This document shows positions 48,435 to 56,735 of a DNA stretch of 64,000 nucleotides, piece by piece. The stretch's first letter is position 1; each line of letters opens with the position of its first letter. The stretch is from contig NC_008228.1 of the NCBI RefSeq assembly GCF_000014225.1, forward strand, positions 4,650,001 to 4,714,000, in the 5' to 3' direction. The notes beneath the pieces were generated by a model. It was not told the origin of the DNA, ran no database searches, and was given only the letters and a program-made list of their open reading frames with translations. This DNA comes from Paraglaciecola sp. T6c. GTDB taxonomy: Bacteria; Pseudomonadota; Gammaproteobacteria; Enterobacterales; Alteromonadaceae. Both the position numbers and the translations under genes were made by a program.

Positions 48435-48618
48435 TAATATCGAGTAAAGCTTAATGCATAAGTGAATATTGGTGACAAGGGCGCTTTAAAGAACATAGTA
48501 AAGACCCTCGTAGACATTAATCACGAGCCTATGCCAAAGAAATTTTGTAGCCGCAGAATATGCGTCTGAAGTAAATATGACCATCAACAGTATAAAATGC
48601 TGAATCAGGAGAATAAGT

Positions 48619-49737
48619 ATGTCTACAAAAGCTCGCGCTGCCATTTGCAGTGGGAATGAACATCCTTTCGTTATCGAAGATGTTGTACTTGATGCATTGC
48701 AACCCAATGAATTGAAAATCAGAATGGTGGCAAGTGGGATCTGCCATACAGATCTTGCTGTACGTGATGGTCACCTGCCTGTTCCACTGCCTGGAGTATT
48801 AGGCCATGAAGGTGCCGGTATTGTTGAGGAAATAGGCAGCGAGGTCACCGTCGCTAAGCCAGGAGACCGTATAGTGATGAGCTTTAATAGTTGCGGCGAG
48901 TGTCCAAGTTGCTCAGTAAAATCTCCCACATATTGCTATCAATTTTTCCCGTATAACTGGGCGGGCGCTCGAGTAGACGGTACTCATACCATGTTTAAGG
49001 ATGATCAACCTATTCATGCTAGTTTCTTTGGGCAATCTAGCTTTGCCACCCACGCCATTGCAAACCAAAGAAATGTGATTAAAGTGCCTGAATCTGCTAA
49101 CAACATTCCGTTAGAGCGTTTAGCACCAATAGGATGTGGCCTGATGACAGGTGCAGGCGCAGTGCTGCGCAGCTTGAATGTCAGAGCCAATATGCCCATT
49201 GCTATTTTTGGAATAGGTACCGTGGGTATGGCAGCTATCATGGCGGCCAAGATTGCAGGCGCCAATCCGATCGTAGCAGTTGATATCAATGAAGAGAGAC
49301 TCGCTCTCGCCAAGGAGCTTGGCGCCACACATGCCTTTAATGGCAAAGAAAATGCCATAGAGAAGATTAAAGCGCTGTGCCCTGATGGCATAGCTTATGG
49401 CTTTGATACCACTGGCTTCAAGTCCATTATTCAAGATGCTTTTAGTTTACTTTCATTTAAAGGGATCCTGGGGATTGTTGGCGCATCTGGCCCCGAAGAA
49501 ACTCTTGAATTTAACGAACTGGAATTCATGTCTCTGGGGCGCACAGTAAAAGGTATTTTAGGGGGCGATAGCGACTTGAATGGCTTTATAGAAGAGCTCA
49601 TTAATTACCATGTTGAAGGGGTCTTCCCATTTGAGAAACTCATTGGTTACTTTGAGTTTAATGACATTAATGAAGCGATCAAAGCAACTGAAACAGGTGA
49701 AGTCGTTAAGCCTGTGCTTCGAATTAGTGCTGAGTAA
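48619..49737 (+). CDS. zinc-dependent aryl-alcohol dehydrogenase (XylB-like)
   Basis: This is 372 residues of the medium-chain dehydrogenase family. The catalytic zinc ligands lie in 'SGICHTDLAVRDGH' (about 38-51) and 'LGHEGAGIVEEIG' (about 60-72), with the third Cys in 'PIGCGLMTGAGAV'. The structural zinc loop is 'CGECPSCSVKSPTYC', and the NAD site is 'IFGIGTVGMAAIMAAK'. The sequence resembles benzyl- and aryl-alcohol dehydrogenases rather than ethanol enzymes. With the divergent XylR-type activator it would oxidise a hydroxybenzyl alcohol to the aldehyde used by the enzyme at 43000. Good AGGAG site. Confidence 0.9.
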   Translation: MSTKARAAICSGNEHPFVIEDVVLDALQPNELKIRMVASGICHTDLAVRDGHLPVPLPGVLGHEGAGIVEEIGSEVTVAKPGDRIVMSFNSCGECPSCSVKSPTYCYQFFPYNWAGARVDGTHTMFKDDQPIHASFFGQSSFATHAIANQRNVIKVPESANNIPLERLAPIGCGLMTGAGAVLRSLNVRANMPIAIFGIGTVGMAAIMAAKIAGANPIVAVDINEERLALAKELGATHAFNGKENAIEKIKALCPDGIAYGFDTTGFKSIIQDAFSLLSFKGILGIVGASGPEETLEFNELEFMSLGRTVKGILGGDSDLNGFIEELINYHVEGVFPFEKLIGYFEFNDINEAIKATETGEVVKPVLRISAE

Positions 49738-49843
49738 CTTGTCACACTTGTACTACGAGAGCATCAACGTTCAATTTTAAAATTTGATTTAAATTAACCT
49801 TAGCCGCCACAAGTTAACGTGGCACTACAAAAATGGAGCAATT

Positions 49844-50320
49844 ATGAAAAAGAACCTAAAAGCGCTTATCGCTGTCCCGTTACTATTAATTTCTAGTGCG
49901 ACCCTTGCAAACGATGCTGAAATAAAAAGCTTGTTGAACAAGTATGCAAAGTCAGTAGATACGTTGGACATGGATTTAGCCCAGTCAATTTGGAGCCAGA
50001 AAGAGGGGCTGTCTTTCATACAGCCTCGGGGTCATCAAAAAGGCTGGAAACAAATAAAAAATAACTTTTATCTTGGCGCAATGGCAAATTTTTCGACGCG
50101 TGAATTAACCTTAAAAAATATCTCTATCAACATGCTTGATGAAAATACTGCTTGGGCAGAATTTTACTGGGATTTTAATGCTGTGTTCGCCAAAGATGGG
50201 CACAAAATTACGACTGAGGGGAGGGAAACACAGGTATATAAAAGGGAACAAGATGGATGGAAAATCGTCCATGTACATTATTCTGGGCCCGCAGTCACAG
50301 GAGCTCGCCAAGGCTTCTAA
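49844..50320 (+). CDS. secreted NTF2/SnoaL-fold protein
   Basis: This is 158 residues with a signal peptide (about 1-22, ending 'TLANDA'). 'IKSLLNKYAKSVDTLDMDLAQSIWS' in outline and 'NTAWAEFYWDFNAVFAKDG' with 'GWKIVHVHYSG' near the end are typical of DUF4440 and SnoaL-like cone folds that act as isomerases, hydratases or ligand binders. It follows the alcohol dehydrogenase by 106 bases and precedes a strong terminator, so the two may share a transcript. Role unknown; binding of an aromatic ligand in the periplasm is plausible. Confidence 0.8.
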   Translation: MKKNLKALIAVPLLLISSATLANDAEIKSLLNKYAKSVDTLDMDLAQSIWSQKEGLSFIQPRGHQKGWKQIKNNFYLGAMANFSTRELTLKNISINMLDENTAWAEFYWDFNAVFAKDGHKITTEGRETQVYKREQDGWKIVHVHYSGPAVTGARQGF

Positions 50321-50336
50321 TAATCCCCCACCACCT

Positions 50337-50371
50337 AAAGCACAGGACAACGTATCTGACCTGTGCTTTTT
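50337..50371 (+). terminator. terminator after the NTF2-fold gene
   Basis: AAAGCACAGG (50337-50346) pairs with CCTGTGCTTT (50360-50369), a 13-base loop, then T residues. Confidence 0.9.
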
Positions 50372-50811
50372 CAATCTTCTTAATAATGTCAAATAATGAT
50401 TGTTACCCTATTAAAGGCCAGTGGCTCAACCTCTCTGATATCAAATCACATTCGTAACCAACCGCTCTATAACGTAATAAGTAGAGATGTTCATGTCAGT
50501 TGATAAGCAATGCCCCTTTACAAATAAAGAACGTAGTCAACAAACCTAACGCTTACCGACTTCCAATTCCTTATACGGAAGACTGAGTCAATAGCGCCTT
50601 CCGCCTCAAGCCAATACATCTCGAACGTCTTCACGCACCTTGAACTTCACAAAATTGTTACAAGTGAAGTTTTGAAGCTATTTTCCACCTCAATTTTGTT
50701 AATAAAAAGTTATAAGAAAGACTACTCCCTTGTCTGAAATAAAGTGCAAGTCGAAGAAAATACTCATAACAAACAATGATTTAGGATTTTATTATTGGCT
50801 GAAAAAACCTC

Positions 50812-50827
50812 TGGCACACTTGTTGTT
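50812..50827 (+). promoter_or_regulatory. sigma-54 promoter candidate toward the TonB receptor
   Basis: TGGCAC at 50812-50817 is a perfect -24 box, then five bases, then TTGTT at 50823-50827, where the usual TTGC is changed at one base. The start would be near 50839, about 85 bases before the TonB receptor gene. Confidence 0.45.
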
Positions 50828-50924
50828 AACACAGTGTAGCAATGTAACATTTGGGCAATATGAAGTGTTTTTTAAATTTTTGCCCAAAGCCAATCACAAA
50901 TAAAATTAGATAGAAGGCGGCAAC

Positions 50925-53318
50925 ATGAAGCACCATAAAAAATTTATTAAAACCACATTATCCGCAGCAATTATGCTGGCCTTACCTATTACAGGTTTGG
51001 CAGAAGTAGAGAAAATTGTTGTTACTGCACAAAAGCGCAGTGAACCATTGCAAGATGTGCCGGTTGCCATAACTGCTTTTACTGGCGCAACGATGGAAGC
51101 GTTAGGCATTACCGATGCCAGTGATTTAGTGGCTGTGACGCCAGGGTTAACCTCATCAGCACAGGGTGGTTCAAATAGAAATTATTTTTTACGCGGTATC
51201 GGCACCGGTGATTTTCATCTTACGGCCTCTCCTGCCGTCGGCCAATATTATGATGGCATTACCTTAACAAGTGGGTTCCAAGCACGTGCGGCGTTATTTG
51301 ATATGCAGCGCGTAGAAGTTCTAAAAGGCCCACAAAACACCTTGTTTGGTCTCAATACGACCGGTGGGGCCATAAACTATATTACTAACAAGCCTGAAAT
51401 TGATGGTGGTACAAATGGGAGCGTTAAAGTAAAGATCGGCAGTGACTCATTGATTAATACTGAGTCAGCAATTGGTTTTGATATTAGCGATTCGGTAGCT
51501 GCGCGGCTGGCCGTGATGACGAACAAAAATGATGGCCCATTTACATCACTAAGCGATGGTCGCGATTATGGTGACGATGACATGAAAGCTGTCCGCCTTG
51601 GCGTGCTTTGGGCACCAGTTGATGACGCAAGCCTACTATTTAACGTAAACACGATGCAGAGTGAGAACAACTCTACTGCATCTGAATTGTTAGGTAGCAG
51701 AGCACCAGATGGCTCTGGTGACGTGTGCGCCGAATTCAACCGTGGCAATTTAGACTTTGAGCGCAATACCGACTGTGTAGGGCGCGACGGTGGTGCCACA
51801 GGGGAACAACCGACGGATCCATCAACTGGCAGTTGGGATACCATATCCACTAACTTCGGATTAGAAGATATCAAAACGAAAGGGTACTATCTCGCCTTTG
51901 ACTACGATTTTGATATCGGCACCCTCAGTTTGATAAGTTCATTTGATAACTTAGATTTTAAAGTGGCCACAGATGTCGATGGCAGTGCAACTTTAGGTGC
52001 CCATTTAACGCAAGAGGATGACCGCGATACTTATCAACATGAGCTTCGCTTCGTCTCTGACGGTTTAGATGCGTTCAGATGGATAGCAGGTATTTACTAT
52101 CTTGATCAGGATGCAGAGTCATTTACTGGAATTCGCTCTCCTGGGATCGGAGGTGGTAATATAATACCAAATGTACAGCTGGCTCATAGCAAAGAAAACT
52201 TGGGGATCTATACCCAAGCCGAGTACGACTTAACCGACGATATAACCATCACCTCAGGCCTTCGCTGGTCAGACGAAAAAATAGTCGCAGACTATTTACC
52301 TTCATCACCTAACGCTCAAACTTTTGACAATAAAATACCTTTATTTTCAAACGATATCGATGAGTTGGTCCGCTTACAAAACAATGTTGAAAACCCTAAC
52401 CTTGATGTAGATGGTTATGATATACGGCGTCAAGTTCGTCAGAATCTATCAAACGAAGACATTGGATACACGGTTAAGCTCGATTGGAAAGCCACTGAAG
52501 ACGCATTACTCTACGCCAGTTTATCAAAGGGATTCAAAGGCGGCGCGGCTGATATTCGCACAGCATATGCATTAGTGCCGCCAGCCAATATATTGACCGG
52601 CTTAGAAGATGCTCGCCTTGAACCTGAATCACTTAAAGCATGGGAGGTTGGTTACAAGAGTTCGTTCCTAAAAAATAGCATTCAACTCGATGCCGCTGTT
52701 TTTTACTACACCTACTTTAACAAACAACAGTTTGTGACGGCCGGCGGTATACCTACGTTAGCAAACGCTCCTCAATCTGAAATTAAAGGTTTAGATGCCA
52801 ACGTAAAATACGCAAACGACTACGGCCTTTTTCTAGATTTTGGTTTAGCACTAATTGATTCTGAAATAACTGACGCTGGCGAAGACGAGCTATTTATTGA
52901 AGGAACCGAGTTGGGGAACACCCCGAAATATTCACTTTCGATGGTCGCTAAACAAGAAATCGAATTTCAGAACGGAACACTACTCACGCTGATGGGAAAT
53001 GTGAATTACACGGACGATGAGACCAAAGGCTCAATTACCCGCGGCAGCAGTGAACTCAAGGACTTGATCACCCAAGAAGCATTTACGTTGGTGAACATGA
53101 ATGTGAAATACAGTTTTGGCGATGACTTGCAATATGCAGTGTCTCTTTACGGCAATAATCTAACTGATGAGCACTTCTGTGCAAGCCTAGGCACGTCAGA
53201 CGGAAACAAAATATATGCAGATGGTATTTCTCCGGGCTCCCTAGGATATAACGTGAGATGTGTTGTAACGCGTGCGAGCACACGAACTTTTGGCTTGTCT
53301 TTCGGTTTAACCTTTTAA
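50925..53318 (+). CDS. TonB-dependent outer-membrane receptor 1
   Basis: This is 797 residues. It has a signal peptide (about 1-25), then a plug domain with 'VEKIVVTAQKRSEPLQDVPVAITAF' in outline as the TonB-box region, 'RGIGTGDFHLT' and 'VEVLKGPQNTLFGLNTTGGAINYITNKP' in outline (about 130-158). A 22-strand barrel follows and the protein ends in 'SFGLTF' with terminal Phe. The type resembles receptors for plant, lignin or algal compounds, not siderophores in particular. The gene is 24 bases or less before the MBL hydrolase and surely co-transcribed. Substrate unknown. Confidence 0.94.
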   Translation: MKHHKKFIKTTLSAAIMLALPITGLAEVEKIVVTAQKRSEPLQDVPVAITAFTGATMEALGITDASDLVAVTPGLTSSAQGGSNRNYFLRGIGTGDFHLTASPAVGQYYDGITLTSGFQARAALFDMQRVEVLKGPQNTLFGLNTTGGAINYITNKPEIDGGTNGSVKVKIGSDSLINTESAIGFDISDSVAARLAVMTNKNDGPFTSLSDGRDYGDDDMKAVRLGVLWAPVDDASLLFNVNTMQSENNSTASELLGSRAPDGSGDVCAEFNRGNLDFERNTDCVGRDGGATGEQPTDPSTGSWDTISTNFGLEDIKTKGYYLAFDYDFDIGTLSLISSFDNLDFKVATDVDGSATLGAHLTQEDDRDTYQHELRFVSDGLDAFRWIAGIYYLDQDAESFTGIRSPGIGGGNIIPNVQLAHSKENLGIYTQAEYDLTDDITITSGLRWSDEKIVADYLPSSPNAQTFDNKIPLFSNDIDELVRLQNNVENPNLDVDGYDIRRQVRQNLSNEDIGYTVKLDWKATEDALLYASLSKGFKGGAADIRTAYALVPPANILTGLEDARLEPESLKAWEVGYKSSFLKNSIQLDAAVFYYTYFNKQQFVTAGGIPTLANAPQSEIKGLDANVKYANDYGLFLDFGLALIDSEITDAGEDELFIEGTELGNTPKYSLSMVAKQEIEFQNGTLLTLMGNVNYTDDETKGSITRGSSELKDLITQEAFTLVNMNVKYSFGDDLQYAVSLYGNNLTDEHFCASLGTSDGNKIYADGISPGSLGYNVRCVVTRASTRTFGLSFGLTF

Positions 53319-53342
53319 GTGAGTGACTCAGAGATGATTAAC

Positions 53343-54272
53343 ATGAAATCGAAAATGACTGTAGTACTACTTTTGCTATTAAGCTCTTTGAGTTTGCAGT
53401 CCGCAAATGCCGCCGAGCTGGCAGAATCAGAAATAACCAAAGTGGTCATGTTGGGAACGGGTACGCCCCACCCATCTCCAGAGCGATCAGGCCCGAGTGT
53501 AGCGATAATAGTAAACGACACACCATATTTAGTAGATTTTGGGCCCGGAGTGGTTCGCAGAGCCGCGTCTATGTCTCCTAAATTTGGAGGCCCCTTAAAA
53601 GGGTTAGCGGTTACCAAACTTAATAGGGCATTTTTAACTCACATGCATTCAGATCATACCGCAGGGCTGCCTGATTTAATGCTCACTCCATGGGTACAAG
53701 GTCGAGATACGCCCTTGGAGGTATACGGCCCAGAGGGGATTGTCGATATGTCTAAATATTTATTAAAAGCTTACGACGAAGACATAAAGTACCGACTATA
53801 TGGTTTGCAACCTGCGAACAACAATGGATGGCGTATCAATGCTCATGCGGTTAAAGAAGGCGTAATCTACAAAGATGAAAATGTAACCGTGGAAGCATTT
53901 CCAGTAAAACATGGTTCTTGGCCCGATGCTTTTGGTTATAGATTCACTACACCTGACAGAATCATTGTTATATCGGGTGATAAAGCACCTGATGGCAATA
54001 GCGTAAAGTACAGTAAAAACGCAGATATTCTGATCCATGAAGTTTATTCAGATGAAGGCAAAAGCAAACTTCCCTTGTTTTGGCAAAATTACCACAGTAA
54101 TAATCATACTTCGGGCGTAGAATTGGGTAAAATTGCTCAAGAAGCAAATGTTAAAAAGTTAGTTCTTTATCACATTCTTTTTATGCGAGAAAAAGGCAGT
54201 GAGATAGTAGATGAAGTGCGTTCGTCGTTTAATGGCGAAGTCGTTTTAGCAAACGATCTGGACGTATATTAA
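53343..54272 (+). CDS. secreted MBL-fold hydrolase 1 (AtsA-like)
   Basis: This is about 309 residues after a signal peptide ('MKSKMTVVLLLLLSSLSLQ' start). The fold begins with 'VVMLGTGTPHPSPERSGPSVAIIV' in outline and the zinc motif H-x-H-x-D-H is in 'THMHSDHTAGLPDL'. The third zinc set includes 'HEVYSDE' and 'NYHSNNHTSG'. The family with 'LGTGTPxPxxxRxGP' includes alkyl and aryl sulfatases of the AtsA type and lactonases. In-frame GTG (53319) and ATG (53334) starts also exist. A close paralogue lies at 60919. It follows its own TonB receptor, suggesting that the imported substrate is hydrolysed in the periplasm. Confidence 0.88.
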   Translation: MKSKMTVVLLLLLSSLSLQSANAAELAESEITKVVMLGTGTPHPSPERSGPSVAIIVNDTPYLVDFGPGVVRRAASMSPKFGGPLKGLAVTKLNRAFLTHMHSDHTAGLPDLMLTPWVQGRDTPLEVYGPEGIVDMSKYLLKAYDEDIKYRLYGLQPANNNGWRINAHAVKEGVIYKDENVTVEAFPVKHGSWPDAFGYRFTTPDRIIVISGDKAPDGNSVKYSKNADILIHEVYSDEGKSKLPLFWQNYHSNNHTSGVELGKIAQEANVKKLVLYHILFMREKGSEIVDEVRSSFNGEVVLANDLDVY

Positions 54273-54293
54273 TAATATAGTCACGAAAAAGTC

Positions 54294-54333
54294 CTAGATA
54301 ATCGCAAGATAAAATCATCATGCGGTTATCTAG
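54294..54333. terminator. hairpin after the MBL hydrolase 1 gene
   Basis: CTAGATAATCGC (54294-54305) pairs with GCGGTTATCTAG (54322-54333), one G-T pair and a 16-base loop. No T-run. Confidence 0.6.
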
Positions 54334-55095
54334 AGTATCTGACAACTCGATATAAGCCCTCCCCCACTACATTACCAAATTATTTAGAAAAGCAGGCAGT
54401 ATCTATTTTCGAACAAGGCCAAACTGAAGCTTAAAAAACAAGGGACTAAGGATATCTTGCAACATTGAGTATTCATGCTTTGTAAATTCAACAACGTCGC
54501 GGTCACCGCTACGCGAATAATGAAGGGAATGGTTTACTCAGGTCTGAGCTACAACTCCAAAGCAGTAAGATCGTCTTCATTAACTCAACGAAAACAAAGG
54601 ATTAGCGAATGCGGAAACATGTCTAAAACACGTATTCCCCCCAACCACTCTGGCAGTCTTAGATTCGAAGGTACGTGACACGACTATTCCTCAAACTTAA
54701 GGAAAAGCGGCATCTGATTGATCCACCGCTTAAACACTCAGAATCAAAGCACGATATTAAATGTAGTAACACCAGCAAGAAATGCTTTACCGAGAACCTG
54801 ACAGTTCTGCAGTTCAATACGCCCTAGCATACGAAGCCTAAGAGCTGGCCGGTGAACAGCAGCTGAGCATATCCAGCTTGGACAACACGAGGTTGAGATG
54901 AGCCTAATCGAAACACACTGTGTTGATATCGACACTGGCGAAGTATGTTATTTATGGCTAGAAATAATATGAGTAACACAGTACGGTAATTAGTGGATTT
55001 CCCGCTTTGCAATAATGTATCTCAAAGCATAGCCAGTTTAATAACTGGCTGGCATTCCGTTTACGATCAAGACGTTCAAGAACTACACTGGCACG

Positions 55096-55123
55096 ACTCT
55101 GCTGGCTCAACTCTGCTGGCACA
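55096..55123 (+). repeat. 14-bp tandem repeat
   Basis: ACTCTGCTGGCTCA (55096-55109) and ACTCTGCTGGCACA (55110-55123) differ by one base. Confidence 0.7.
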
Positions 55124-55189
55124 ATCCGTTAGCATTATCTGAGGGCCCTAAGTTACTTTAGTTTCTATCCTTAAAATTCTTCTTATCGG

Positions 55190-56650
55190 TTATTGCCACA
55201 AAGGTTTATTCAGTAATTTTTCACTATTGAAGTTTGGCCGAGGTTGGTGCCAAATATCTTTACCTGAGTGTTCTGGAGTTTCGTATATCGCGAAAAACTC
55301 ATCTAAAGCTGCAACCATTTTCGTTTTTACTGCTGAGCGTGGGGGCTCAGCGAGGTAACGCTCTTTCATTGGATGAGTCAAGTCGTACCAATAATCTATT
55401 GGCTGCCCATCCTTTTTGTAATACCGCACTAACTTCCATTTTCCATCGGTAATCATTCGACCATTGCCACGTTCTGCAATTTGGTAACGTTTCCAATCTT
55501 GAACACGTTCCGCATTCAAAAGAGGTCGAATAGTGCGTCCAGGCCCGTCCTGTTCAGTAAATGTTTTGTCGCCAGCGAAATCTAAAATGGTATTGTGTAA
55601 ATCAAGTAAATCTACGAATTCATCTCTGGATTGTCTGCCTTGAACAAGAGATTTTGGTCCATAAATAATGAATGGTATTCGGACTGTTTCTTCATAAAAA
55701 TTATACGGAAACGATGCATTGGTTTTTCCATACAAACCATATTGCCCCATCAGCATTCCATGATCCGACACAAAAGCGATGATCGTATTGTCAAGCAGCC
55801 CACGGCCTTCTAACGCATCCATGATTTGTCCTACTTGGTCATCAATCAGGCTAATGGCCGCCAAATACTGAGATAGTTTTTCTTCATGATCTTTAGGCAC
55901 CGCGGTATCTTTACTTGCCAATGCTAAAGACGAGTTCCCCCCATCCCGCAGTAGTTTTCGTGCCACAGGACGATACTGACTAACTAAACGTTCTGGTAGT
56001 CCTTCAAAAGGGAAGTGTGGCTCCACATAATTAATATTTATAAAAAACGGTTTGTCTGTACTTTCGTCAATAAACTCAATCGCTTTTTCGGTTAAAAATC
56101 TAGCTTGGACTCCCGTATGCTCGAAGGCTTCACCATCTTTAGAAAAAGCAACTTTACCGCGATGCTGATACTGATTTCTCCAACCCGCCTTGAACGCATC
56201 ATGGCTTATCCATCTATCAAAACCACCTGCTGGTTCGAGGCTCGGCTCCTTTACATGCCATTTTCCAAAAAGCCCGGTTCGATAACCACTTTGTTGCATA
56301 CGTTCACCTAAGAAAGTCTCTCCCTGCAACCATTTGTCATCAAAACCGTTTCCTTCAGATAAAAAATCATATACTCCGTGTTGAGAGGGCATTTTTCCCG
56401 TATGGAAACTCGCTCTTGCCGCGGAACAAACTGGCGCGGATGTCATTGCATTGTTAAACAAGACGCCTTGATCGGCCAAATAATCAATGTTCGGCGTTTT
56501 CATATGTTTTTCATAAGCTCCCAAGGTCCATTGCCCTTGGTCATCGGTCATAATTACGATGATATTTGGCTTGCTCTTTTCTTGTGCAGCTTGCACCTGA
56601 GTTGCCAAGAAAAATAACACTGAGATAAAAATATACTTAAACAAAATCAT
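55190..56650 (-). CDS. secreted formylglycine-dependent sulfatase
   Basis: This is 486 residues with a signal peptide (about 1-22, ending 'VQAAQEK'). The metal site 'IIVIMTDDQGQW' (about 30-41) and the modification motif 'APVCSAARASFHTGKMPSQHG' in outline (about 72-92) place it in the type I sulfatase family. The Cys motif is C-S-A-A-R, the C-x-A-x-R variant in place of C-x-P-x-R. It resembles iduronate-sulfatase and N-sulfoglucosamine sulfohydrolase groups more than steroid sulfatases. It stands 85 bases after TonB receptor 2 on the same strand. No sulfatase-maturating enzyme gene is in the window. Confidence 0.92.
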   Translation of the reverse strand: MILFKYIFISVLFFLATQVQAAQEKSKPNIIVIMTDDQGQWTLGAYEKHMKTPNIDYLADQGVLFNNAMTSAPVCSAARASFHTGKMPSQHGVYDFLSEGNGFDDKWLQGETFLGERMQQSGYRTGLFGKWHVKEPSLEPAGGFDRWISHDAFKAGWRNQYQHRGKVAFSKDGEAFEHTGVQARFLTEKAIEFIDESTDKPFFININYVEPHFPFEGLPERLVSQYRPVARKLLRDGGNSSLALASKDTAVPKDHEEKLSQYLAAISLIDDQVGQIMDALEGRGLLDNTIIAFVSDHGMLMGQYGLYGKTNASFPYNFYEETVRIPFIIYGPKSLVQGRQSRDEFVDLLDLHNTILDFAGDKTFTEQDGPGRTIRPLLNAERVQDWKRYQIAERGNGRMITDGKWKLVRYYKKDGQPIDYWYDLTHPMKERYLAEPPRSAVKTKMVAALDEFFAIYETPEHSGKDIWHQPRPNFNSEKLLNKPLWQ

Positions 56651-56676
56651 GACCTTACGTTGCTTATCAATTACAG

Positions 56677-56713
56677 TTTATGGCATTGCAACTAGCACAT
56701 ACAATGCCATAAA
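56677..56713 (-). terminator. 12-bp perfect hairpin between TonB receptor 2 and the sulfatase
   Basis: TTTATGGCATTG (56677-56688) pairs with CAATGCCATAAA (56702-56713) with a 13-base loop. It lies between the two minus-strand genes and lacks a T-run, so it may partly stop transcription or protect mRNA ends. Confidence 0.6.
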
Positions 56714-56735
56714 GATATTTTCTAAATTATAATGC

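Larger units (their letters stand above)
48111..48618. other. 508-base control region of the sigma-54 regulator and alcohol dehydrogenase
   Basis: No gene is present. It contains two direct repeats, a 27-base palindrome and a sigma-54-like promoter, each listed separately. A second weak GG-N10-GC match lies at 48470-48485. Confidence 0.6.
50321..50924. other. control region before the first TonB receptor
   Basis: This is 604 bases without a gene. It contains the NTF2 terminator, TTGTTA-type words at 50651-50662 and 50692-50703, ACTTCAC/GTGAAGT inverted arms at 50644-50670, and a sigma-54-like promoter at 50812. Confidence 0.5.
54273..55189. other. 917-base noncoding stretch between convergent genes
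   Basis: No gene with a ribosome site or a family match is seen. A hairpin (54294-54333) and a short tandem repeat (55096-55123) are listed separately. Short open frames at 54475-54678 (plus) and 54744-54935 (minus) lack support. It may hold decayed DNA, but I could not name any origin. Confidence 0.5.

Noticed and set aside
48470-48485. Second GG-N10-GC match before the alcohol dehydrogenase
   Set aside because: Only the invariant dinucleotides match; flanking bases differ from the sigma-54 consensus and chance hits of this kind are common.
54475-54678. 67-codon open frame in the gap after MBL hydrolase 1
   Set aside because: No ribosome site, no recognisable motif, and unrelated to neighbours.
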